The position numbers were made by a program, and so were the translations under genes. The notes beneath the pieces were generated by a model, which saw only the letters and a program-made list of their open reading frames with translations, did not search any database and was not told the DNA's origin. From CAZICM01 sp964537685 (lineage in GTDB: Bacteria > Myxococcota_A > Polyangia > Polyangiales > Polyangiaceae), in assembly GCA_964537685.1 (NCBI GenBank), contig CAZICM010000005.1, positions 186,001 to 250,000 of the forward strand: 64,000 nt of DNA, in the 5' to 3' direction. Positions 41,289-50,618 of the stretch are shown here, piece by piece. Within the stretch, counting starts at the first letter, position 1. Each line of letters opens with the position of its first letter.

Positions 41289-42989
41289 ATGTGGGCGCCG
41301 AGCATATTCTTTTTTCGAGCCATGAAACAGTCAGCTTTTGTTGTTGGGTTTGCCCGTTTGGTCTTTGGATTTATCGCTCCTGGAGCGCTGCTTCTAAGCG
41401 GGATTGGATGTTCGGATGTGTCGCGTTCGGTCTTGGGAGCGGCGCCTGCATCCAAAGAAAATATTGCGGTGGCCGAGGATATTTTCGCCCAGGCCCGGCC
41501 TTTGGATGTGGAGGGCGAGGCGTGCCAGACGATGCTTGGGCGTACGATGCAGGAAGCGGAAACGGCGGGAACGCCCGAGTACGATGCAAATCGCATCGAG
41601 ATTTTAGGCCGGGCTAAAGGCGAGCCCGTGGTGTTGATGCGCGAGCCCAAGGCGGCGTGGGATGAGACCCAGGATGCGGCCTTGCTGGCTGAAAAGAAGG
41701 CTTTTGAACGCGGACATCCGGGAGGGCGGGTTCATTCATTGGCGCGCAAATACCGGCTTAAGCCTCAGATGCTGAGGACATTGCTCTTGCGCGAGGGTTA
41801 TGCGTATTCGAATCAGCCTCAAGATGCGCTGGGTTTGATTACGGCGCTTTCACTGCCCGCTTTGTTTGATGAGCCGGAGATTTGGCTCTTGCGCGGAAGT
41901 GATGTGCGCAAGCTGGTCAAGCGCGTGCAGAAAAAAGAGGTGAGTTATGTGTATGTCGATGGCCCGCTCGAGGGGCGCGTGGGCGATCTTTTATTTGGCG
42001 ATCGCGTGGGGCTCGACAAAGAAGAATTGATAAAAGATCCGCTGCACCGGGATATGCGCGCGCTGTCGGAGGAGATTGGTTTTGATCGCGCCAAGCTGTT
42101 GCGCCGCACGGAACAAGCCCTGGCTGCGGAGCTTCGATTTGGAAGCGTTTGGGCCAAGGCGCTGATTACATCGGAAGGCGCAAAATTAAAGCTTTCGTGC
42201 TTGGCCGAGAACAAAGAGAAACGCGATCAAATCGCGGCCTATCAGCAGGCGACGGCGGGGGCGCGGCGTTCGTTTGCCCGTATGCATGAAGTGGTGGAGC
42301 AGCAGTTGAAGGAGGTGCTTCGTTTCGATCGGCCCGAGGGTGAAAAGACGGCGGATCGCGATGGGTTTTTAAGGCCGCTTTGGGCGACGGCTTATTTTCA
42401 GGGAAGGGATTCCTTTCAATTTGAGAAAACATCTTTTCAAGTGTTCACATCCAAAGGCGATCCTTGGCCTCCTCAGGTATGTGTGGATTTTGTGCTGGAT
42501 ACCTTTGAGCGGAGTTCGGGCTCTTGGTATTCGCCCAAAGGCCAAGCGCCCAAGCATATCCGGGGAAAGCTCGATTTTAATGATGCCGGCATTCAGAATC
42601 GGCGGGGCGTGATTGCGTTTGGAGATTTCGCCGAATCCAAGCCCGATTTATTTACATTCCGGCGATTTGCGGGCGCCGAGCGAATTCCTTTTGGCGAACG
42701 CACCAAGTATTTTCAATTCTTGCTCGAGCACGCCGATGAAGTGCGGATGGGCGATGTGGTCGCGATTCATGGGCTGAAAAGGGATGAACGTATTCATCAG
42801 CATGCCATTTTGGTCGAATATTCTGACCCAATGACTGGATTTCCTTATGGTTTGGCCGATCAAATGAAAAAGCCGCGGCGCAGGACTTGGGAAGGCATTA
42901 TGGCGGAGGCGCCTAAGCGGAGCCTTTTGTACCGCGCCCGCCCCACACAGGCTTTGCTTGAGGCGATGGATCCCGGGCCAGCTCAATAA
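41289..42989 (+). CDS. Exported protein with NlpC/CHAP-like C-terminal domain
   Basis: A 566-residue exported protein; GAGG and GGGG precede the ATG used, and a second ATG at 41322 (MKQSAFVVGFARL) is an alternative. The signal ends near SGIGCSD, probably a lipoprotein. The central 330 residues are helical (RVHSLARKYRLKPQMLRTLLLREGYAYSNQ). The C-terminal 200 residues have VCVDFVLDTFERSSGSWY (Cys) and RIHQHAILVEYSDPMTGFPYG (His), spaced as in NlpC/P60- or CHAP-type cysteine peptidases or amidases acting on peptidoglycan. I judge the fold by these motifs only. It diverges from the MFS gene and its stop abuts that of the convergent solute-binding gene. Confidence 0.62.
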   Translation: MWAPSIFFFRAMKQSAFVVGFARLVFGFIAPGALLLSGIGCSDVSRSVLGAAPASKENIAVAEDIFAQARPLDVEGEACQTMLGRTMQEAETAGTPEYDANRIEILGRAKGEPVVLMREPKAAWDETQDAALLAEKKAFERGHPGGRVHSLARKYRLKPQMLRTLLLREGYAYSNQPQDALGLITALSLPALFDEPEIWLLRGSDVRKLVKRVQKKEVSYVYVDGPLEGRVGDLLFGDRVGLDKEELIKDPLHRDMRALSEEIGFDRAKLLRRTEQALAAELRFGSVWAKALITSEGAKLKLSCLAENKEKRDQIAAYQQATAGARRSFARMHEVVEQQLKEVLRFDRPEGEKTADRDGFLRPLWATAYFQGRDSFQFEKTSFQVFTSKGDPWPPQVCVDFVLDTFERSSGSWYSPKGQAPKHIRGKLDFNDAGIQNRRGVIAFGDFAESKPDLFTFRRFAGAERIPFGERTKYFQFLLEHADEVRMGDVVAIHGLKRDERIHQHAILVEYSDPMTGFPYGLADQMKKPRRRTWEGIMAEAPKRSLLYRARPTQALLEAMDPGPAQ

Positions 42990-44381
42990 TTATGCTTTTT
43001 TCAAGGCCCTTCGATAGGTCGCCGATAAATCCCAGCCCTCTTGGCCCAGCGATTTTCCAAAGACAATATCCGGCGCCGCTGCCCCCGATATCCGAAGCTC
43101 TCCCAATACGCCCACATGCATGGCCGAAGTGAGTGTTCTCGGCATTGTATTGGATTGCAATTTCATCGGATTTTTTGCCAATTCCCTTCCCCGGGCGGCG
43201 CTTTCCGCGCTCGCTAAAGACAGCATCGCTCCATGAAGCCCAGGCGCGATGGGCCGGACAAACTCGAGCGAAAGTGCCCATTTGCCCTTCTCCCGGATGC
43301 GTGCCAGCTCTCCCCGCGAAACGGCTTTCACCGTAACTTCGTTGTCGGTGCGGGAAAGCCCCGAGGCTACGGTTTGGGCGATTTCGACCCAATGCGGGCA
43401 CGATCGATCGACCAAGAGTTCGGCGGGGCCCGCACCCCATGCGCTTTTTGATGTGCCGGCCGGTGAAAGCCCTGAAAGCCCTAGGTGCGCGACCTTTTCG
43501 GATAGGCCATCGCATAGTTTTTGAGCCATGCCAGGCGTGTGAAATTGAGCCGCGTCCGGGCCGGTGATCAGCACCATCCAGCCAAAGAGTCCAAAATCAA
43601 ATTTCACCGCGCCTTCGCGGCCTCCATATAAACCCGTGCCCAGCCAGCCAATATCATCGTGTGAAGCTTCAAATTCACGCAATGACGTGCGAAGATCCGA
43701 AGCTGTATTGATTTCTAATTCGTCCAAATAGGAAGCGCCGCGGGCCGCATTGAGATTGCGTTTGATGATCAGCCTGCGAAGCGAGGGTTCGGCTTTAAAC
43801 GAACCGGTGCCATCGGGTGTTTGGGCATTGAATTTTCTGGGGATCAGCGCGCACACGGGCGAGGCGAGCGCGCGGGCGAGGCGGGCCGTGTCGGCATTGC
43901 CAAAAATGAGCGCGTTGGGGTCGCTGGGATGGGATATGGGCTTGGGAATATCCGCGAAGAGAGCGGCTGCGCCCCGGGCTCTGGCGCGTTCCACGGAGAA
44001 GCTTAAATCGCGGGCATCGAGCCTTGAATTGGTTGACGTGCGAAGGCCCTCGCGCAGCCTTACGACGGTGCCCAGGCTTTCTTTGGCCGGCATCGATGCG
44101 GCAAGCGTTGGATAGGGATTGCCCGAGGCGTCGAGCCCATAGGCCGAATCGAAGAGCGCCGGGCCGATTAAGGCCGCGAGGGGATCGTGAAGATCGTGAG
44201 GGTCGATGAATTCGGTCGATAGTGGCCAGTGAAGCGAGATGCGGCCTCCAAGCGGTGTGCGGCCCATGGCTTGGGCGCCGCCGCATATCAATTGGGCCGA
44301 TGAATATGATGCAATTGATGCTATTAATGAAAGGATTTGCCGGCGTTTCAATTCGATCGAGGGTTTCAACGTACCACCCAT
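42990..44381 (-). CDS. Tat-exported solute-binding-like protein (SBP family 5 type)
   Basis: A 463-residue protein with an N-terminal twin-arginine signal (ELKRRQILSLIASIAS), so probably exported folded by Tat. The mature part has the layout of oligopeptide/nickel-binding family 5 proteins: LHWPLSTEFIDPHDLHDPLAALIGPALFDSAYGLDASGNPYPTLA, VRLREGLRTSTNSRLDARDLSFSVERA. No ABC permease or ATPase gene is adjacent, so it may be a moonlighting binding protein rather than a transporter subunit. It is the last gene of the 50593-42990 operon, and its start overlaps the upstream gene by 16 bp. The ligand is unknown. Confidence 0.72.
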   Translation of the reverse strand: MGGTLKPSIELKRRQILSLIASIASYSSAQLICGGAQAMGRTPLGGRISLHWPLSTEFIDPHDLHDPLAALIGPALFDSAYGLDASGNPYPTLAASMPAKESLGTVVRLREGLRTSTNSRLDARDLSFSVERARARGAAALFADIPKPISHPSDPNALIFGNADTARLARALASPVCALIPRKFNAQTPDGTGSFKAEPSLRRLIIKRNLNAARGASYLDELEINTASDLRTSLREFEASHDDIGWLGTGLYGGREGAVKFDFGLFGWMVLITGPDAAQFHTPGMAQKLCDGLSEKVAHLGLSGLSPAGTSKSAWGAGPAELLVDRSCPHWVEIAQTVASGLSRTDNEVTVKAVSRGELARIREKGKWALSLEFVRPIAPGLHGAMLSLASAESAARGRELAKNPMKLQSNTMPRTLTSAMHVGVLGELRISGAAAPDIVFGKSLGQEGWDLSATYRRALKKA

Positions 44382-45961
44382 ATTTCATCGGCGGTTGCAA
44401 CAATAAAGGGAGAACGGCCAATATCATCGGCTGGACATGCGGCGAGGGCGCGAATTCCAGCGGCGGCGGGCATTCGAAAGCGCTCTTTGATTTTTCCTTC
44501 TTTGCCTGTGGCCGCCCGCTGCCATGTGCGCACAATGGCCGCGTCTTCCATCGGATTGAGTGTATCTACGCTCGAAATGATTTCCGGTTCACCGTCCTGA
44601 TCTAAATCGCCGACGGCCACTTGAGCGCCCGATGTATCGATTACGCCCCGGTTGCCAAGGCTGTCGCGCAATTCGAGAACGCCTTTTTCGCGTCCGGCCC
44701 ACACCGTAAAGGGTACGCCTTCGGGGGAGACGAGTTCCGCGGATGCAATTGCATCGTATTGACCGCCCACGGTGGCCAGGCGGGGATTGGGATCGATGGG
44801 AGAACAGGGGCCGACGGCGCCCGTGAGAAGCAGGCCCCAGTTGCGCACGCAGGCGGTTCCTTCGCCTTCGGGAATGGCCATTTGGCTAAAGCTCGAGACG
44901 ACTTGAAGCTTTGAATCGAGGCGCACGGCTCTCGCCCGATCGGTGAGGGCCACATCGACCAAGGTGTTTTCCATCCATTCGCGGCGATTTTGGTCTTCGG
45001 AATCGGGCGCCTCATAGACGGCGCGGGGGACGATGGAGGCGAAGCCGATGGGTTCGCGCAAGGGTGTGGGATGAACCGGGGAAAGTTCGCCCCAGGGCCG
45101 GGATTGAAGGGGAATGACTTTTCCGGCGGCGATGCGGATGGTGCTGACGCGGCGGCGGCTTACGCTGACGATCTCGAGGTTGCCGTCGAGGCCGAGATCG
45201 CCGCAGCTTAGGGCGATGACATCGCTTTCGAAGTTTTTGGCGCGGGTGGCGGTGACGGCGCTCAGGGGAATCGGCGCGAGAAATGAGCGCACTTCGGCAT
45301 CGATGGGGACGCTGATAAAGGCGTGATCGATAGGGCCGGGTTCGGGGTTTTTGGCGCGTTCCCACACGCTTTTCGAGATGGGATAGGCGTCGGCCGTTAC
45401 ATTGAGTTTGCCTTGGGTCAGCTCGATTTTGAGATAGATAAATCCGCCTTCGCTCCGGGCGGCCGTGCGGGCTTCGTCGAGTTTTACGGGTTGCCCCATC
45501 GCCCATGCGCCTTGGCCCCGGCGGCCCGCGAGCTGAGCGGCGATGGAGACGGCGAGGGCCGCGCCTTTGGGGGCTTCGGTGTCGGTGATAAGAGGCGCCG
45601 CGGCGATAAGGGAGCCGGGTTTGGCGTGTTCAAGTTCGCGCGAAAGGGTATCGGCAATGCGGGAGATGGCCGCCTTTGGCCTTCTGGCGATGACAATGGC
45701 GGGTTCGGGAGGAGGTTTTTGAGCTTCCGCTGCGCTTTTTTCGGTGTCTTTTTTGGCCTCGGTTTTTTTTGAGTTGCCCGCTTCTTTGGTGTCTTTTGCT
45801 TCGGGTGCGGGTTCGGTGGCGGCGCTCGTGTCTTTTTTGCGCTTCTTTTTCTTTTGAGCCCACGCTTCATGCGGAGCGCTAAGCAAAGAAAGCGCGCAAA
45901 GCGAAGCGAGCAGGCTGGGGAGAAGACCTCGCGGGGTGCTGAAAAGATGGGGTTTTGTCAT
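44366..45961 (-). CDS. Exported FG-GAP/VCBS-like repeat protein
   Basis: A 531-residue exported protein started at MTKPHLFSTPRGLLPSLLAS (signal ends APHEAWAQ); the frame stays open upstream without homology. A highly charged linker of about 60 residues follows (KKKKRKKDTSAATEPAPEAKD). The middle is alpha/beta (AISRIADTLSRELEHAKPG, IAAQLAGRRGQGAWAMG). The C-terminal half carries VCBS/FG-GAP-like segments (CGDLGLDGNLEIVSV, AVGDLDQDGEPEIISS, WAGREKGVLELRDSLG), which can bind calcium and form propellers. The operon continues into the solute-binding-like gene with a 16-bp overlap. Likely acts in the envelope, function unknown. Confidence 0.7.
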   Translation of the reverse strand: MTKPHLFSTPRGLLPSLLASLCALSLLSAPHEAWAQKKKKRKKDTSAATEPAPEAKDTKEAGNSKKTEAKKDTEKSAAEAQKPPPEPAIVIARRPKAAISRIADTLSRELEHAKPGSLIAAAPLITDTEAPKGAALAVSIAAQLAGRRGQGAWAMGQPVKLDEARTAARSEGGFIYLKIELTQGKLNVTADAYPISKSVWERAKNPEPGPIDHAFISVPIDAEVRSFLAPIPLSAVTATRAKNFESDVIALSCGDLGLDGNLEIVSVSRRRVSTIRIAAGKVIPLQSRPWGELSPVHPTPLREPIGFASIVPRAVYEAPDSEDQNRREWMENTLVDVALTDRARAVRLDSKLQVVSSFSQMAIPEGEGTACVRNWGLLLTGAVGPCSPIDPNPRLATVGGQYDAIASAELVSPEGVPFTVWAGREKGVLELRDSLGNRGVIDTSGAQVAVGDLDQDGEPEIISSVDTLNPMEDAAIVRTWQRAATGKEGKIKERFRMPAAAGIRALAACPADDIGRSPFIVATADEIWVVR

Positions 45962-46037
45962 GGCGCTGGGTCGCTTTGGCCCCTGAGCATGCCGGGCCAG
46001 TCCAATGAACACAAGGACGAGCGCGCTGTATGCGCAT

Positions 46038-48458
46038 TCAATGCGTTGGTTTGGATAAAAGGCGCAGTCCCGCAGGAACAACCAAGAGCGCTGCGAGCAA
46101 TCCGATAGAGCTTCCAAGGGCACCCACCATGCCCAGATCGCGCAGGCCGTCAAAATCGCAAAAGACAAGCGCGAAAAAGCCCGCGGCCGTTGTGAGGGCC
46201 GTGGCCGCGATGGGAGGCCCCTCTAGGCGAAGTGTATCGGTGATCAATTTGTTGAGATTGGCTTTTCCTTCGGGCATTTCGCGGGCGCGGTGAAGAAGAA
46301 ACATGGCCTCGTCCACTGTAATGCCGAGCAATACGGGAATGACCAATGCATCATAGGCATGGAGTGGAATTTGAAAGAGTTTAATGAGGAGGAGAACGGC
46401 GGCAATTTCGCTAGTGACGACGAGCAATGCGATAATAATGTCGCGGGCGCGGCGCAGCGAAGCGGAGAGGGCGAGGAAAACAAGCGCGAGCGCGGCGAAG
46501 CCGATGCGGGGAATATCGCGGCGGATATTTTCGCGGAGCGAGTTTTCAAGGCGGCTGTAGCCGGTGAGCATGGCTTCTGGGTCGGTGCTTTGAATGGCTT
46601 GGGCGATGCGTTCGACGCTGCCCATTTTATCGGTGGGGCGCACATACAGGGCGACGAGTTGTTCGCCTTGATCTTCGCCTAGATAGCGGGCGACCAGAAT
46701 CGACGCGGCGCCTTTTTGAATGTCGTCCAATTCAACCGTTTGGCTGGATGGGTTGCGCATTCCCGAAAGAGCGTGTTCAAAGCGCGAGGGCGCAAATCCC
46801 GTGTCGCGAAGGGCTTGTTCTAAAAGCGCGGCTTTTTCGGGGAGATGTAGGGCATCCCGCTCGGCGAACCGGGCTTTCTGCGTGCCGGGCGCGGGTGCGA
46901 GGGCAGAAAGCGCATCGACGGCTTCTACGTCGTCTTTCATGGATGCGAGCCGCTCGGCAATCCGATCGGATCGTTCGCGGGCTTTGTCCCGCGTGGCATC
47001 CGCCACGAGTACAACCCATTGGCCTTGTTTTCCGCCAAAAGTTTCGAATATTTGTTTTTGAACGATAAGAGGCTGAAGCTTCTCGGGGCGTATGGCCACC
47101 ATGGCCGGCGCAAGGCCGGGACCCCTGCCAATTGCTATCATCAAAATGGGAATCAATGCGATCATTATGATTGCAAGGGCTCTGCCTCTGGTTTTGGTGA
47201 GCCATGCGATCGCATTGGGAACGCGCGAGGCTTTGAGTTTGGGAGCTTCGCCCCGTTCGAGGCGGGCACCGACGGCGGGCGTGACAATAAGAATGGCGAC
47301 GGCGGTGAGGAGTTCGCCCGCGGCGCATAAAATGCCGAGCTGGCGGACGGCTTTGATGTCGGATAGGGCGAGCGCGAGAAAGGCAAAGGCGGCGGCCGAT
47401 GCCGCGACGAGTACGGCGCGCGTGGTTTTTTTGCGGGCGATGCGGGCGGCTTCTTCGGGAGAGTGGCCATCGCGGCGGGCCTCGAGCAGGGCGGCGTAGA
47501 CATGTACGCCGGTGTCGACGCCCACGCCCACGACGACGGACATAAAGGCGACGGCGATGGCGGAGAGGCCGCCGGGCAAGAGGGTGGCGAAGCCGGCCGT
47601 CCAGATCGTGCCGAGCATGAGCGGCGGCATTACGGCGAGGAGTGCTCTCAAACGCTTGAAAATAAGGGCAAAGACGGTTGAGGCGAGCACCATCGCGGCC
47701 GTGCCCGAAATCGAGAGATCTCTGGTGAGCATGTCCTCGGTGGCGGCGGCGATGGCGTGGCCGCCGGTGATGCCGAGGGTGATTTGGGGATGGCTTTTGC
47801 GAAGGGGTTCGAGGACGGATTCGGCATCGGCGACAAAGGCTTTGGCGTCTTTGCCGCGGAGGGCTTGGCCTTTGGGCGCGGCGAGGACGAGATGCATTCG
47901 GCCGTCGTCGCTGGCAAAGGCGCCGTCGGCTTGGGTGCGGACGCCGGTGCCGATATCCGAACCTTCGAAGACGAGCTGAGCGAGCCTGAGAGGATCTTCG
48001 GCGATGATTTCGGCCGCGGCTCCGCTTCCGGGCGCCAAAAGCATTGCGCGGGTTTCGGCGAGGCGGGCGCGCATGCCTTCGGGCGTAAGGGTTTGGGCGA
48101 GTTTTTCGCGGGCGCGGGCATCGGCATGCCGAAAGGCAAGCATGGGATCTAAAGAGCGGGAGACATCGATGCGATCGGCGGCGATGCGCACGCTGGGCTT
48201 TTGGGAGAGCTCTTTGGCGACGGTGGAAGCCACTTGCGCGCTCTCTTCAGGATCGGGCGAACTCACCATGATCACGGCGAGATCACCGCCTCCAAAGCCT
48301 CTTACATAGCGCTGAAGCGATGCCGATTCGCCGTGTTCGGGCAATAGAGATTCGACATTGGGCGCGAGGCGGAACCGAAAGCTGAGCGCGAGGGCGGATA
48401 GCAGCGTGAAGACCGCAAGGGCGATCACCGGAAGGAAACGCCAAAGCCTAGATTTCAC
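46038..48458 (-). CDS. MMPL/RND-family transporter (HpnN-like)
   Basis: Inner-membrane protein of 806 residues with two tandem halves, each a large periplasmic loop followed by five or six transmembrane segments. A GTG start overlaps the upstream stop as GTGA. The sequence begins with one transmembrane helix (LPVIALAVFTLLSALALS). Visible: VAFMSVVVGVGVDTGVHVYA and PVLLGITVDEAMFLLHRA, the GxxxD transmembrane motif of the family in both halves. Related proteins export lipids, hopanoids or similar amphiphiles. It lies in an operon with a helical repeat protein, an FG-GAP-like exported protein and a Tat-exported binding protein, which fits an envelope lipid-handling system; the substrate is unknown. 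Confidence 0.88.
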   Translation of the reverse strand: MKSRLWRFLPVIALAVFTLLSALALSFRFRLAPNVESLLPEHGESASLQRYVRGFGGGDLAVIMVSSPDPEESAQVASTVAKELSQKPSVRIAADRIDVSRSLDPMLAFRHADARAREKLAQTLTPEGMRARLAETRAMLLAPGSGAAAEIIAEDPLRLAQLVFEGSDIGTGVRTQADGAFASDDGRMHLVLAAPKGQALRGKDAKAFVADAESVLEPLRKSHPQITLGITGGHAIAAATEDMLTRDLSISGTAAMVLASTVFALIFKRLRALLAVMPPLMLGTIWTAGFATLLPGGLSAIAVAFMSVVVGVGVDTGVHVYAALLEARRDGHSPEEAARIARKKTTRAVLVAASAAAFAFLALALSDIKAVRQLGILCAAGELLTAVAILIVTPAVGARLERGEAPKLKASRVPNAIAWLTKTRGRALAIIMIALIPILMIAIGRGPGLAPAMVAIRPEKLQPLIVQKQIFETFGGKQGQWVVLVADATRDKARERSDRIAERLASMKDDVEAVDALSALAPAPGTQKARFAERDALHLPEKAALLEQALRDTGFAPSRFEHALSGMRNPSSQTVELDDIQKGAASILVARYLGEDQGEQLVALYVRPTDKMGSVERIAQAIQSTDPEAMLTGYSRLENSLRENIRRDIPRIGFAALALVFLALSASLRRARDIIIALLVVTSEIAAVLLLIKLFQIPLHAYDALVIPVLLGITVDEAMFLLHRAREMPEGKANLNKLITDTLRLEGPPIAATALTTAAGFFALVFCDFDGLRDLGMVGALGSSIGLLAALLVVPAGLRLLSKPTH

Positions 48459-50593
48459 GGGCCTTGCCGCTCGTGGCTCATTCCGCCGACGGCCCTGTAA
48501 GCCTTGGCTATCGCGCTCGCCATGGTGGCCCGGCCCTTCGCGGATTGGGCATGTATTTGTTCTAGGCGTCCGGGTTTTCTTCGCTCCATGAAGGCAAGCG
48601 CATCGATGACATTGGGATATGCAGGCGCCTTTTCTGTGACGAGCGCATCCATCGCGCTCGCAATCAGCGAAGGTACGCGCTCGCGATCGAAGCGCTCCAG
48701 CAGAAGCCATACCGTGAGGGCCGCGGGCTGCGCCGATCGGTGTTTGGCAGCCCATTGAAGAATGGGAGCGATCGATGCGGCTCCTTCCAATGCGGCCCGC
48801 GCTTCAGCCCCAAATGCAAGCGAGTGCCCGTCGTCGATGCTTTGCGAACCTTGATTGAGCCGGTGCGCGACTTCTTCGCCTGTGATGTGTCCAACGGCCA
48901 GCGCGATGCCGAGCTCGAGCTCGGATAGTTTTCGGTGCGTCCACGATTCAACGCGCGATGCTCTTGCCCGCTGCTCCGATTGGGCGACGGTGAGCGCGCC
49001 TGCATGCTGCCTGAGCACGCGGGAGAGTTTCGCTCCGGAGACGCGGCCTTTCCATTGAGGCATCGCCGAGAGCACATAGCGGACGCGCCGGGCATCAAGC
49101 GCAATCGCGGTGAGGGCCGCGCGGGGGGTGATGGCTACCCGGGATGAAGCCGTGAGTACGACTTTGGAGAGCGTGTCTTCCGAGCGGAGCAGCGGATCGA
49201 AATCGGCTTCGTCCTCCGGCAAATCTTCTTCGCGTTTTTTGGGTTTTGAGACGCGCACCGCGAGGTCGGCGACCAGGCTGTCGGGCACTTGAGGATCGTG
49301 CCAGGCGAGCTCCAACAGCGACATGGGAATGGCATCGAGATAGGTGTTATCGGCAAGCGCCTTCCATACGGATTTGGCAAAGCGATCGCTGATGGCAAAT
49401 GTTCTCGCGAGCACCATGCGATCGGCCGCGAGCGGGTTTTTCCCAAGCTCTTTGAGGATGAACTCACCTGTGACGGCTTCCGATTTTGCGAGACCATCGG
49501 CGATCCACGCGGCAAATCGAGCCTTTCCCGTGAGCTTGCTCTCCGCCGTGGTGGTGCGGGACAGCGACTTGAGCGCGTCGTACACAAGCTCGGCGTGTTC
49601 GGCCAAGGCTTCATCGCTCATCTCTGAAGGGCTTCCCATTGCGGCGGGAGGGCGCAATCCGAGACCGGCGGCGAAGTGCAGCGAAAGCGGTGTCCCAATG
49701 CCTTGATCCAGCAGTTTTTCAAGCACGGGCGTGACATCGCGCCGGTTGAGCACCAAGGCCGCATAGAGAGCGCCTTCGGAATCGAGCGGCAAGAGAGAGA
49801 GCGCTCTTGTGACATCGGGAGCCAGAACGCCTCCCGTAGACATTGCGCGAAGCGCGGCGGCAAATTTCGCCGACTCGGTGTAGCGGGCCAGCTCCGCTCC
49901 ATGTTCGCCATGAGCCGTGAGCGCGCCCTGTGCCCTGAGCCTGACTTCCGCGGCTGTGTCTTTTTCGGCGAGTACTTTTCGAATCTCGCCCGCAAAGCGG
50001 TTGGACGCGAGGGCGCGCCTCACATTGCGGGCCTTGTCATGCAGAAGCGCCTTGAGCAGCGAAGGCTCTCTCGCAATTTTCGCGATGGTTTCCCGGCGCC
50101 TTGGATCGCTGTCCTGCGACCATTCTTCCATCACGAGCGGAGGGATTAGCGAAGGCTCGATTAAGGCAATCCACAGGCGATCGTGCATGGGCGAAGCGGC
50201 TTCCCATTCCACGAGGGTGGTGACGGCGCCCAGCGTCGCTTTGGGATGGCATGCGGCGGCCAGCACAAAATAGGCGTCTTCCACATGCTTGGCCAAAACG
50301 ATATCGCGCAGATCTTCAGGCGCGTTTGGATGAGCGATGAGCATGCGTTCCAGATCGGGCAGCGGAGAAGTAAAGGTGTCTTCGGTGCCTGAGCCTCGAT
50401 CGTGGCCAACGAACGATCCTTCCTTTGCGATGCGGGCGCCGATAACAGACAGGGCATCAGCGCCCACGGAAGCGCAGCCGGCCAGCGCAAGCAGCACCGG
50501 AGCCGTTCCTTCTTCGGCGAGGGCGACATTGAGCGCGGGCGCATTTTTCTCGGGCGCTTTGGAAAGATTTTCGATGGTGGCGCGATCGAGCAT
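48455..50593 (-). CDS. Helical-repeat (HEAT-like) hypothetical protein
   Basis: A 712-residue soluble protein without a signal peptide. It is made of repeated helical pairs (LERMLIAHPNAPEDLRDIVLAKHV, RRRETIAKIAREPSLLKALLHD, NVRRALASNRFAGEIRKVLAE, VRLRAQGALTAHGEHGAELARY), resembling the HEAT-like / leucine-rich-variant arrays common in Myxococcota. Such arrays act as scaffolds. An acidic linker (KKREEDLPEDEADFDP) splits it. I see no catalytic motif. Its stop overlaps the GTG of the MMPL transporter gene, so it is probably cotranslated and may bind the transporter or regulate it. Specific family not recognised. Confidence 0.6.
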   Translation of the reverse strand: MLDRATIENLSKAPEKNAPALNVALAEEGTAPVLLALAGCASVGADALSVIGARIAKEGSFVGHDRGSGTEDTFTSPLPDLERMLIAHPNAPEDLRDIVLAKHVEDAYFVLAAACHPKATLGAVTTLVEWEAASPMHDRLWIALIEPSLIPPLVMEEWSQDSDPRRRETIAKIAREPSLLKALLHDKARNVRRALASNRFAGEIRKVLAEKDTAAEVRLRAQGALTAHGEHGAELARYTESAKFAAALRAMSTGGVLAPDVTRALSLLPLDSEGALYAALVLNRRDVTPVLEKLLDQGIGTPLSLHFAAGLGLRPPAAMGSPSEMSDEALAEHAELVYDALKSLSRTTTAESKLTGKARFAAWIADGLAKSEAVTGEFILKELGKNPLAADRMVLARTFAISDRFAKSVWKALADNTYLDAIPMSLLELAWHDPQVPDSLVADLAVRVSKPKKREEDLPEDEADFDPLLRSEDTLSKVVLTASSRVAITPRAALTAIALDARRVRYVLSAMPQWKGRVSGAKLSRVLRQHAGALTVAQSEQRARASRVESWTHRKLSELELGIALAVGHITGEEVAHRLNQGSQSIDDGHSLAFGAEARAALEGAASIAPILQWAAKHRSAQPAALTVWLLLERFDRERVPSLIASAMDALVTEKAPAYPNVIDALAFMERRKPGRLEQIHAQSAKGRATMASAIAKAYRAVGGMSHERQGP

Positions 50594-50618
50594 GGACGCA
50601 GGGTTCTATAGTCAGGTT

